Shown here one piece after another: positions 29,336-36,625 of a stretch of 64,000 bases of DNA. A program made the position numbers and the translations under genes. The notes under the pieces were generated by a model, which was not told where the DNA came from, made no database searches, and saw only the letters and a program-made list of their open reading frames with translations. Within the stretch, counting starts at the first letter, position 1. Each line of letters opens with the position of its first letter. Origin of the DNA: Methylocaldum marinum (lineage in GTDB: Bacteria > Pseudomonadota > Gammaproteobacteria > Methylococcales > Methylococcaceae); contig NZ_AP017928.1 in assembly GCF_003584645.1 (NCBI RefSeq), forward strand, positions 4,068,395-4,132,394, given 5' to 3'.

Positions 29336-29824
29336 TTAACGCTCCTGTCTTCCGTGGCGCAATTCGGGGCGAGGGTCCACCCGGAAAATAGACTCCGACC
29401 GTTCGCCTTCCGGACCGCAAAAGCGTACGCTCCCGGTTTCGAGAACGATCCAGACTTCCTTCGCGCCCTGCTCGAAGTACAAGCCCACTTTGAAGCGTGT
29501 TTCCTCCTCGGAATGCGATGGAGAGCGGATTTCCACACAAATTTCAGGCGCCGAAGGGTAAGGCGTTTCGTAACCGTGGCGATGCAGGAACTCCGGCGAG
29601 CACCAGGCTGCATCCGCTACCTTTACCCCTTCCGGAGTATCGATAGAACACTCGGAAATAGCCTCGTTGCCTAGGCTGCGTTCCAGCAGGGAAGCGATCC
29701 GAACCTGCAAGCGACCGCGCCGGTTGCCGGCGGGACTCATAAGAATGTTGCCATAGCGGTCCAGTTCGATCTTGTACGGCAGGTTCCGCAAGCTCTTGTC
29801 GGCGATAACGTCGGCCCATTTCAT
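29336..29824 (-). CDS. Uma2-family (PD-(D/E)XK-like) protein 2
   Basis: A 162-residue, compact Uma2-type protein with MKWADVIADKSLRNLPYKIELDRYGNILMSPAGNRRG, then GVKVADAAWCSPEFL and the core APEICVEIRSPSHSEEETRFKVGLYFEQGAKEVWIVLE. It shares the family plan with the protein encoded at 26174-26743 but is clearly divergent. It lies between metK and the ahcY riboswitch on the same strand, 37 bases downstream of metK, so it may be co-transcribed with metK. Function unknown. Confidence 0.82.
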   Translation of the reverse strand: MKWADVIADKSLRNLPYKIELDRYGNILMSPAGNRRGRLQVRIASLLERSLGNEAISECSIDTPEGVKVADAAWCSPEFLHRHGYETPYPSAPEICVEIRSPSHSEEETRFKVGLYFEQGAKEVWIVLETGSVRFCGPEGERSESIFRVDPRPELRHGRQER

Positions 29825-29861
29825 AATCCGCCCTCTCGACCCGAGATCGGGTCAAAGTCAA

Positions 29862-31031
29862 TTACAGCGGAGGCAAGCCGGCCGCCTCGCGCAGCGCTTC
29901 GGCCTTGTCGGTCCTCTCCCAGGTGAAGGTATCTTCCGTGCGTCCAAAGTGTCCGTAAGCGGCCGTGGGACGATAAATCGGCTGCAGAAGATCCAGCATG
30001 CGGATCAGCCCTTTCGGCCGCAGATCGAAATACTCGCGCACCAGCTGCACCAGGCGCTCCTCGGCGATGACGCCCGTGCCGAAGGTATTGACGCTGATGG
30101 ACGTCGGCTCGGCCACCCCGATGGCATAGGACACCTGAATTTCGCAGCGTTCGGCCAAACCGGCCGCCACGATGTTTTTGGCCACGTAGCGGCCCATGTA
30201 CGCCGCCGAGCGGTCCACCTTGGAAGGGTCCTTGCCGCTGAATGCGCCGCCGCCGTGCCGCGCCATGCCGCCGTAGGAATCGACGATGATCTTGCGGCCG
30301 GTCAATCCGCAGTCGCCGACCGGACCGCCGATGACGAACTTGCCGGTGGGATTGATGAGATACTTGGTGTCCTTGTGCAGCCACTCCTTTGGGAGTACGT
30401 GCAGGATGATCTCGTCCATCACCGCCTCGCGCAGGATTTTCGGATCGATCTCCGGCGAGTGCTGGGTGGACAGAACGACTGCGTCGATACCGACCGGCTT
30501 GTTGTCTTCGTAGCGGAAAGTCACCTGACTCTTGGCGTCGGGGCGCAGCCAGGGTAGAAACTTCTTTTTTCTTACTTCCGACTGGCGCTGGACCAGCCGG
30601 TGGGCGTAAGTGATGGGGGCCGGCATCAACACATCGGTCTCGTTGGACGCGTATCCGAACATCAGGCCCTGGTCGCCCGCGCCCTGTTCGTGGTCGTCGG
30701 ATTCGTCGACGCCCATGGCGATGTCGGGCGATTGTTTGCCGATGGCCGCGAGGACCGCGCAGCTTTCCCAGTCGAATCCGATCGAGGGATCGTCGTAGCC
30801 GATCTCCCGTACGACCTGGCGCACCAGCGTTTCGGTATCCACCCAGGCTGATGTGGTTACTTCGCCCGCCAAAATCACCATTCCGGTCTTGACCAAGGTT
30901 TCCACCGCTACTCGGGCCTTGGGATCTTGTTTCAGCATTTCATCCAGAACCGCATCGGAGACTTGATCGGCGATCTTGTCCGGATGGCCTTCGGAAACGG
31001 ATTCGGAAGTAAAGATAAAGTTGTTGCTCAC
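29862..31031 (-). CDS. metK: S-adenosylmethionine synthetase
   Basis: Makes SAM from methionine and ATP. The 389 residues carry [25 protein letters not shown] (ATP and metal site), the signature [12 protein letters not shown], the P-loop-like [23 protein letters not shown], and the end '[22 protein letters not shown]'. It is the start of the methyl-cycle block metK - uma2 - ahcY - metF. A sigma-70-like promoter lies about 50 bases upstream. Confidence 0.98.
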   Translation of the reverse strand: MSNNFIFTSESVSEGHPDKIADQVSDAVLDEMLKQDPKARVAVETLVKTGMVILAGEVTTSAWVDTETLVRQVVREIGYDDPSIGFDWESCAVLAAIGKQSPDIAMGVDESDDHEQGAGDQGLMFGYASNETDVLMPAPITYAHRLVQRQSEVRKKKFLPWLRPDAKSQVTFRYEDNKPVGIDAVVLSTQHSPEIDPKILREAVMDEIILHVLPKEWLHKDTKYLINPTGKFVIGGPVGDCGLTGRKIIVDSYGGMARHGGGAFSGKDPSKVDRSAAYMGRYVAKNIVAAGLAERCEIQVSYAIGVAEPTSISVNTFGTGVIAEERLVQLVREYFDLRPKGLIRMLDLLQPIYRPTAAYGHFGRTEDTFTWERTDKAEALREAAGLPPL

Positions 31032-31083
31032 AGGATGACCTTCCTTAAAAACAGTGATTACGAGCGGGCCCTAAAGGCCCGTC

Positions 31084-31112
31084 ATTATAGGGTAATGGGT
31101 TAGTCCGACCAA
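31084..31112 (-). promoter_or_regulatory. Likely metK promoter
   Basis: On the minus strand a perfect TATAAT (31084-31089) lies 17 bases after TTGGTC (31107-31112). The predicted leader has a small GGGCC-CTAAA-GGCCC hairpin before the metK start. Confidence 0.55.
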
Positions 31113-31150
31113 GCATTTGCGGCGAAAGTCAATGGGCTTTCGATGCCGAC

Positions 31151-31636
31151 TCAAACGACCCGGAAAAGGGCATTTATTCCCAGCAGTAGAAAGCTGAACG
31201 GAACCGACGCCAATAGCAGGAACAAGGAGACGACGAGGCCGGCGCGGAGGCCGATCGATCGTCGGCTCCTCTCGAAACGGACACCGAAGCCGTAAACGGC
31301 GCCGAGCATCTGTGTCGCCACCACGATCACGAAAATCAGGATATAGCGTTCTTCCAAACGAAACGCGTGCGCCAGTATGTCATTCGACACCGTCAGCATC
31401 AACGGCGCATAACACATGGCCGCGGGTACGGCCAGGCCGTACGCATGCAGCGGCGTCAGCCGGACCCCTGCCACTCGCCGCACGGCAAGCCGCAGTGCCG
31501 CCATCCATAAGAGAGCGATCGCGAGATAAATCAGGATCAGCTTCGAAAAATCGTCCACCGAGTGCGCGGACGGACGGTTCAAGAGATCAACGGTGAGATA
31601 CAGCAAGGGGTGGGCTTTGAAAAGCAAGGGGTTCAC
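31151..31636 (-). CDS. Membrane protein, unknown
   Basis: A 161-residue protein with about four membrane spans (about 31-51, 66-86, 94-115 and 134-158), separated by short basic loops (RLAVRRVAGVR, RFERSRRSIGLR). No family is recognised. It lies upstream of metK on the same strand, about 120 bases away, and is divergent from ppa. The spans and codon use look normal for the window, so I treat it as a real gene of unknown role. Confidence 0.7.
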   Translation of the reverse strand: MNPLLFKAHPLLYLTVDLLNRPSAHSVDDFSKLILIYLAIALLWMAALRLAVRRVAGVRLTPLHAYGLAVPAAMCYAPLMLTVSNDILAHAFRLEERYILIFVIVVATQMLGAVYGFGVRFERSRRSIGLRAGLVVSLFLLLASVPFSFLLLGINALFRVV

Positions 31637-31758
31637 GGTTCAGGCCGTAAGATTTCATACCGTTTAGGAAATAACTAATTTGATGGCTGATTTTGCCCGG
31701 TCTGGCGCATCATATCCGGCGCCGCTTCCGTGCCAATCGGCGCATTAGGAAACATTGC

Positions 31759-31764
31759 TATAAT
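31759..31764 (+). promoter_or_regulatory. -10 element upstream of ppa
   Basis: A perfect TATAAT preceded by TTGC (TTGCTATAAT), 40 bases before the ppa ATG. The -35 region is weak, so it would be an extended -10-like promoter. Confidence 0.5.
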
Positions 31765-31802
31765 CCCGCAGTTTTACCTCAGCTAAAGGAGCACCCGATC
31801 CC

Positions 31803-32351
31803 ATGTCGTTAATGAAAGTCAGTTCCGGCAAGAGCGTTCCGAATGATATCAACGTGATCATCGAAATACCGGCCTACAGTGACCCGGTCAAGTATGAAAT
31901 CGACAAAGAAACCGGCGCGCTCTTCGTCGACCGCTTCATGGGTACGGCGATGCAGTATCCCTGCAATTACGGTTACATCCCGCATACTTTGTCCGACGAC
32001 GGCGATCCCGTGGATGTGTTGGTCATCGCGTCCTGGAAGTTATTGAGCGGATCGGTGGTTCGCTGTCGGCCGATCGGGCTTTTGAAGATGACCGACGAAG
32101 CCGGCGGCGACTGTAAGATCATCGCGGTTCCCCATGACAAATTGACTCCACTCTACAACAAGGTCAACTCCTTTCGCGACATTCCCGACAGTCAGCTCGC
32201 CCAAATCGCGCACTTTTTCGAGCACTACAAAGACCTCGAACCCGGCAAATGGGTCAAGATCGACGGCTGGTACGACGGCGAGGAAGCGAAGCAGGAAATC
32301 ATCGACAGCATTGAACGCTATAATTCGGCGAAGAAAAAACCGAATTTTTGA
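31803..32351 (+). CDS. ppa: Inorganic pyrophosphatase
   Basis: Hydrolyses pyrophosphate, pulling biosynthetic reactions forward. The 182 residues match class I enzymes: [27 protein letters not shown], the signature [10 protein letters not shown] with metal-binding aspartates, and the [19 protein letters not shown] region. A TAAAGGAGC ribosome binding site lies upstream. In some methanotrophs a PPi-dependent phosphofructokinase uses PPi, but no such gene is visible here. Confidence 0.97.
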   Translation: MSLMKVSSGKSVPNDINVIIEIPAYSDPVKYEIDKETGALFVDRFMGTAMQYPCNYGYIPHTLSDDGDPVDVLVIASWKLLSGSVVRCRPIGLLKMTDEAGGDCKIIAVPHDKLTPLYNKVNSFRDIPDSQLAQIAHFFEHYKDLEPGKWVKIDGWYDGEEAKQEIIDSIERYNSAKKKPNF

Positions 32352-32392
32352 TCGGTTTCCGGCCGAAGGATCACTCTCCAACGCCATTCTCC

Positions 32393-33235
32393 ATGCTTAG
32401 CTACCGCCACGGTTTTCACGCTGGACAGCACGCCGATGTGTTCAAGCATCTGGTCTTGACCTTGCTGGTCCGTTCGCTGCTGCACAAAGAAAAGCCGTTT
32501 TTCTATCTGGACACGCATTCCGGCGCCGGGCGTTACGATCTCGGCTCGGCCATGGCGCGCAAGAATCGCGAATACGAGACCGGCATAAGCCCATTGTGGA
32601 AGATCGGGGATGCACCCGAAGCCGTGAAGGATTATCTCGAATCCGTGCGCGCCCTGAATTCCGACGGCAAGCTACGCTTTTATCCCGGATCGCCGCGTGT
32701 CGTACGGCACTATCTGCGTCCGGCCGACCGGATGGTGCTCGCCGAACTCCATCCCAACGAAGTCAAAACGCTCGGCGAGGAATTCGCCGAGGACAGGCAA
32801 GTCAAAATCCATCATCTCGATGGCTACCAAGCGCTCAAGGCGCTGCTGCCGCCTCCCGAGCGGCGCGGCTTGGTGCTGATCGACCCCGCCTTTGAACTCC
32901 GGGACGAGCGGCGCCGTCTTCTGGATGCCTTGAAGGAAGGCTACAGGCGCTGGGCCACGGGTATCTTCGCGGTGTGGCACCCGATCCAGGATCGGGCCGC
33001 GGCGTACGATTTTCTACGCCGACTACAGCGCACCGGGATCCGCAAGGTATTGCTCGCGGAATTCTCGATTCTCGACTCCGACGAAATCCTCCGCTTGAAC
33101 GGCAGCGGCATGGTCATAATCAATCCGCCCTGGAAATTGGAAGAAGAACTGCGCAGTTTGTTGCCTTGGCTGTGGCAACAACTGGCGGTGGATGGCCAAG
33201 GGACGTGGCGGGTGGAGTGGCTGGTTGAGGAATGA
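32393..33235 (+). CDS. rlmJ: 23S rRNA m6A2030 methyltransferase
   Basis: RlmJ methylates A2030 of 23S rRNA. The 280-residue protein starts MLSYRHGFHAGQHADVFKHLVLTLL, then FFYLDTHSGAGRYDL (SAM-binding motif I) and the C-terminal 'RLNGSGMVIINPPWKLEEEL', all typical. The catalytic tetrapeptide, DPPY in E. coli, reads DPAF here (LVLIDPAFELRDE). The frame opens upstream to 32348, overlapping ppa, but the conserved N-terminus fixes the start at 32393. Confidence 0.94.
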   Translation: MLSYRHGFHAGQHADVFKHLVLTLLVRSLLHKEKPFFYLDTHSGAGRYDLGSAMARKNREYETGISPLWKIGDAPEAVKDYLESVRALNSDGKLRFYPGSPRVVRHYLRPADRMVLAELHPNEVKTLGEEFAEDRQVKIHHLDGYQALKALLPPPERRGLVLIDPAFELRDERRRLLDALKEGYRRWATGIFAVWHPIQDRAAAYDFLRRLQRTGIRKVLLAEFSILDSDEILRLNGSGMVIINPPWKLEEELRSLLPWLWQQLAVDGQGTWRVEWLVEE

Positions 33236-33280
33236 GTCCTCGTAGGCTGTGCCAACGAAGGAAGGGTTGCAGCTAAAGCA

Positions 33281-33391
33281 ACCGTTTGCGATTGGAAGGG
33301 TGGCTTCGGCGCTCCCGAAGACACCGTTTGCGATTGGAGGCGCCCCGATCGTGAACTCGAACGATGCGGTTCCTGCGTCACCGCATCCTAC
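33281..33391. repeat. Small intergenic repeats downstream of rlmJ
   Basis: ACCGTTTGCGATTGGA occurs twice (33281-33296 and 33323-33338). Next to it, 33363-33391 is GATGCGGTTC...TCACCGCATCCTAC, whose ends pair into a hairpin; the same 29-base unit, differing at 3 positions, recurs at 51782-51810. Confidence 0.6.
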
Positions 33392-33464
33392 GCAAACTAC
33401 GCGGGCTCGAAGGAGGCGCTTCATGCCTCAGCGTATCCTATAGCTTTGCTCAATGCTCCGACAG

Positions 33465-33490
33465 AAAAGGCCGTCCTAAAACGGCCTTTT
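33465..33490. terminator. Bidirectional terminator, rlmJ / PEP-CTERM gene
   Basis: AAAAGGCCGT (33465-33474) pairs perfectly with ACGGCCTTTT (33481-33490) around a 6-base loop, giving T-runs on both strands, just before the end of the convergent PEP-CTERM gene. Confidence 0.85.
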
Positions 33491-33502
33491 CGCGTGACGA
33501 CC

Positions 33503-34201
33503 TTAAACGCTTACCTGAAGGCGTCTGCGCTGCAAAGCTTGCCCAAGCAGTCCAAGTGCTCCGATGCCGAGCAGCGAGAGTACAGAAGGTTGCGGAACAT
33601 TATTGGCGGGATCAGGGGGCTGTCCGGCGAACGTAAGCGTGTCGAACAGGCCGTAAATGGCCGGTCCGCCTTCGGTTTGCTCCGAAGAAAACCGGATTTT
33701 CTTGATATTCATACTCGCCGAAGTAAACGTGAGGGTTTCAAATGCAGTAACCTCGGTTGCGCTCGTTGGCAATGCGCCCGCGAACAAGATCTTGCCGAGA
33801 AGATTATCCGTCGCATCATAGACCTCTAAATAGGGTCTGCTTTCCGGGGCTCCGGAAGGGTCCGAGGACGCAACCGCAGCGACATCGATACTGACGGTCT
33901 GCTGCAATCCGTCGACGAACACCGCCTCAACGGCGCCGGAATCGGTGTTGAACGGAGAAAATTCCATCGGAGAGAGCGAAACCACGTTGAATGGAGAACT
34001 ATGCCAACCGACAGGGCGGTTGACGAATCTCGCATAGACGTCGTTACCGAATGGGTTCGAGAATGTTACCCCGGAATACAAGGTATTCACGACAGTCCCG
34101 TCCGCCAATCCATCGAAATTGATCGTAGTGGCCTGCACGCTTTGCATTGATGCGATAGATAAAGCCCCGATAAAAATGAATTGCCTAAATTGTGCTTGCA
34201 T
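33503..34201 (-). CDS. PEP-CTERM-type exported protein
   Basis: A 232-residue secreted protein. It has an N-terminal signal peptide (FIFIGALSIASMQSVQA) and a beta-rich body beginning 'TTINFDGLADGTVVNTLYSGVTFSNPFG', typical of PEP-CTERM lectin-like proteins. The C-terminal sorting signal is VPQPSVLSLLGIGALGLLGQALQRRR: a short motif, a hydrophobic span and arginines. The motif is VPQP rather than VPEP. The start at 34201 (MQAQFRQF) has an AAGGA ribosome binding site; an upstream in-frame ATG would add 34 residues before the signal peptide. No exosortase is in the window. Confidence 0.85.
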   Translation of the reverse strand: MQAQFRQFIFIGALSIASMQSVQATTINFDGLADGTVVNTLYSGVTFSNPFGNDVYARFVNRPVGWHSSPFNVVSLSPMEFSPFNTDSGAVEAVFVDGLQQTVSIDVAAVASSDPSGAPESRPYLEVYDATDNLLGKILFAGALPTSATEVTAFETLTFTSASMNIKKIRFSSEQTEGGPAIYGLFDTLTFAGQPPDPANNVPQPSVLSLLGIGALGLLGQALQRRRLQVSV

Positions 34202-34473
34202 GAGCTCGTTTTTCCTTTTTTGTAGTACATATAAATCCGCACTGTAACTTTCGCCTTCTTGAATTGCCGAAGGCGATGCTGCAAAAGCAAAAACCGAGCC
34301 CAACGAACAAACGCCATTAGGTTCAATGCTATGGATTTGGATGGCGGATTTTTGACATTGAAAAATCGGTTAGGAATGTAACGATTTGGTTACATTGTGA
34401 GTTCGGAGGTTGGTTTATAGGCCGGAGATCCATTTGCCGAGGACCCGGCAGGCGATAGCGGCGCTCACGCATA

Positions 34474-34534
34474 CAAATCGGCAGTCGTGCCGATTTGTCC
34501 CGGCGGAAGAGGGTTTATTCAGAGCTTCCTTAAG
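34474..34534. repeat. Relic of the 56.1-kb MITE-like element
   Basis: ACAAATCGGCA (34474-34484) pairs perfectly with TGCCGATTTGT (34489-34499). It is followed by TTTATTCAGAGCTTCCTTAAG (34514-34534), which matches the reverse complement of the left end of the element at 56119-56462 at 19 of 21 positions. That element also contains ACAAATCGGCA near the same end, so this is probably a fragment of one. Confidence 0.6.
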
Positions 34535-34573
34535 CTAACCTCGCCGCCAGGTGGTCGACTGCCGGCTCCGGGT

Positions 34574-35806
34574 TCAGTGGAATTCCTCGGTCGCTTCGTT
34601 TTCGTCGCCGACCGGTTCCAGGCTCAGATTCATCATGGCGAATGCCGATTCGTCGGCTTGAGCTTTCGCGGCCTTTTCTCGAAGCTGGTTCCGGGAAGTT
34701 TTGGCACTTTCCGGCGACGCCTCTCCGGGGGTACGTCGTTTGCCCTGGCTCAGGCTGATTTTCAAGCGGACGTTGTTGGCCGAGTCCGCGTTTCGGATCG
34801 CTTCTTCCGCGGTAACGCGGCCGGCTTGGTACAGCTTCACCAAATGACTGTCGAAAGTCTGCATGCCAAGACCTTCCGATTTCTCCATGACTTCTTTGAT
34901 CGCGTGGATTTCGCCCTTGCGGATGAAGTCGCAGACCAAAGGGGTTCCGAGCATGATCTCGATGGCCGCGGTTCGCTTGCCGTCCACCGTCGGCACCAGG
35001 CGCTGCGAGACGAAAGCGCGCAGGTTGAGGGACAAATCCAGCAGAAGCTGATTGCGCCGTTCTTCAGGGAAGAAATTGATGATGCGGTCCAGCGCCTGGT
35101 TCGCGTTGTTGGCGTGCAGGGTCGATAGACACAAATGGCCGGTTTCCGCGAAATTGATGGCGTATTCCATGGTGTCCTGGGAGCGGATTTCGCCGATCAG
35201 GATGACGTCGGGTGCCTGCCGAAGCGTGTTCTTGAGGGCGTCCTCGTAGGTCTGGGTATCGACACCCACCTCGCGCTGATTCACCAGGCACTTCTTGTGG
35301 GGGTGCAGGAACTCGATCGGATCTTCGATAGTGACGATGTGCCCGGCGGAATTGCTGTTGCGATGGTCGATCAGTGCCGCCAGCGAAGTCGATTTGCCGG
35401 AACCGGTGGCGCCCACGAACAGGACTAGCCCCCGCTTTTCCATGATGACTTTCTTGAGGACTTCCGGCAGACCGAGATCGTCCACTTTGGGAATGTCGAC
35501 TTTGATGTTTCGCACCACCATCGCATGGGCATTGCGCTGTTTAAAGATGTTCACCCGAAAACGTCCCACGCCTTCCTCGCTTAGGGCGAGATTCATTTCC
35601 GGCCGCCGCTCGAAATCCCGCCGCTGGCCCTCATCCATCACCGAATAGGCGATTTCCTTGATCATTTCGTCGGTCATTTCGGCGGTATCGATCGGTGTGA
35701 GCTTCCCTTGAAATTTGGCGGCGGGCGGGGCGCCGGCCGTGAGATAAAGATCAGACCCGTCCTTGTAGACCAGAAGCTTGAGGTAACTCGTAAATTTCAT
35801 GGGCAA
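34574..35806 (-). CDS. pilU: Type IV pilus retraction ATPase PilU
   Basis: A 410-residue hexameric ATPase of the PilT/PilU family that powers pilus retraction and twitching. The start (KFTSYLKLLVYKDGSDLYLTAGAPPAAKFQG) and the Walker A GATGSGKSTS, 'HIVTIEDPIEFLH', Walker B DVILIGEIRSQDTMEYA and His box GHLCLSTLHANNANQALDRI fit PilU. It has an additional C-terminal tail of about 60 polar residues. No pilT is beside it, although the two genes are usually adjacent in gammaproteobacteria. An ATG two codons later is also possible. Confidence 0.9.
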   Translation of the reverse strand: MPMKFTSYLKLLVYKDGSDLYLTAGAPPAAKFQGKLTPIDTAEMTDEMIKEIAYSVMDEGQRRDFERRPEMNLALSEEGVGRFRVNIFKQRNAHAMVVRNIKVDIPKVDDLGLPEVLKKVIMEKRGLVLFVGATGSGKSTSLAALIDHRNSNSAGHIVTIEDPIEFLHPHKKCLVNQREVGVDTQTYEDALKNTLRQAPDVILIGEIRSQDTMEYAINFAETGHLCLSTLHANNANQALDRIINFFPEERRNQLLLDLSLNLRAFVSQRLVPTVDGKRTAAIEIMLGTPLVCDFIRKGEIHAIKEVMEKSEGLGMQTFDSHLVKLYQAGRVTAEEAIRNADSANNVRLKISLSQGKRRTPGEASPESAKTSRNQLREKAAKAQADESAFAMMNLSLEPVGDENEATEEFH

Positions 35807-36315
35807 TCTTCTTCGGCTGAGAGGGTGGATTGATAACGATCCCGGAGATGCGTCCCGCTTCTCGGAAACTGTTTCGTCACGCCGGGACGGTAGTTTCGCT
35901 TCTGATGCTGCGGGGGGGCGGAATTTCCGCGACCGTTCAACCTGAAAACGGCAGATGACGGTCCAACTGCGGGTTCGACTTCAAGTATAGATGCCGAATT
36001 TGGCCAAACCGTGAGCAGGGCCTCAGGAATGCAAGGAGTGCGCTCGTTATTACGCGGTTCGCTTGGCGATTCGTAAAAAACCGGGTACCAGGGTTTGACA
36101 TTCAAATGAGAAGCAATATCATTTGAATCACGTTCAATACCCCTGGGAGCCGCGCCATGAAATTCGTCCACCGTAGGTCTTTCTCCGATCGTTCTTCTCG
36201 CAGCGTGAGACTGCCCACGCCCGTCCTCGAGCGGAACACACCGTTCTCGGTTGCTAATCCGCACGCAGAGGGTTTGCGCCGTCCGGAGCAGCCGTTAAAT
36301 GCCAAGGAGAAATTC
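35807..36315. other. Divergent region, pilU / small gene
   Basis: About 350 bases before 36157 have no gene. The clear element is the promoter/operator at 36095-36128. The frame from 36157 is open into the small gene at 36316 and has its own GGGAG before the ATG, so a longer 131-residue product cannot be ruled out. Confidence 0.5.
36095..36128 (+). promoter_or_regulatory. Promoter overlapped by a Fur-box-like operator
   Basis: TTGACA (36095-36100) is followed after 16 bases by TATCAT (36117-36122). Between and across them lies ATTCAAATGA...TCATTTGAAT, a perfect 10-base inverted repeat. The central 19 bases AATGAGAAGCAATATCATT match the Fur box AATGATAATNATTATCATT at 15 positions. Confidence 0.55.
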
Positions 36316-36552
36316 ATGAATGCAGAAAGCCGTATATACGCCGAGGCGGCGCCGTCGCCGGACTTATACGAGGAAACCCTGCGTTTTCTGCTGATGCGCT
36401 ATGCCAGAAACCCGTCGCCGTCGACAGCCGGTCAAATTGCCGCCTGCCTCGACGGGCTGCTCGCTCATCCGGAGTTTAGGCCCGCTCCCGACGATCGTTG
36501 CACCTTTCGCCGCATGCGCTCCTATTGGCGGTTGGTCGAGCGATTGGGGTGA
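36316..36552 (+). CDS. Small conserved-looking protein, unknown
   Basis: A 78-residue soluble protein (MNAESRIYAEAAPSPDLYEE...) that is mostly helical: 'YEETLRFLLMRYARNPSPSTAGQIAACLDGLLAHPEF' and 'CTFRRMRSYWRLVERLG'. AAGGAG lies 7 bases before the ATG, which decides this start over the in-frame ATG at 36157. No family is recognised. The Fur-box-like operator upstream suggests iron control. It is convergent with the CheB-CheR kinase gene. Confidence 0.65.
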   Translation: MNAESRIYAEAAPSPDLYEETLRFLLMRYARNPSPSTAGQIAACLDGLLAHPEFRPAPDDRCTFRRMRSYWRLVERLG

Positions 36553-36578
36553 AGACGCCGAAGACCCGTTCGGCGTCT
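36553..36578. terminator. Hairpin at converging gene ends
   Basis: AGACGCCGAA (36553-36562) pairs with TTCGGCGTCT (36569-36578), a 10-base stem. It lies directly after the small gene's stop codon and before the end of the chemotaxis-kinase gene. The T-run is weak. Confidence 0.6.
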
Positions 36579-36625
36579 ATTCGTTTGCGGTGTTTTTCGG
36601 TCGGTTCGGTCCGCAGCCGAGTGTT

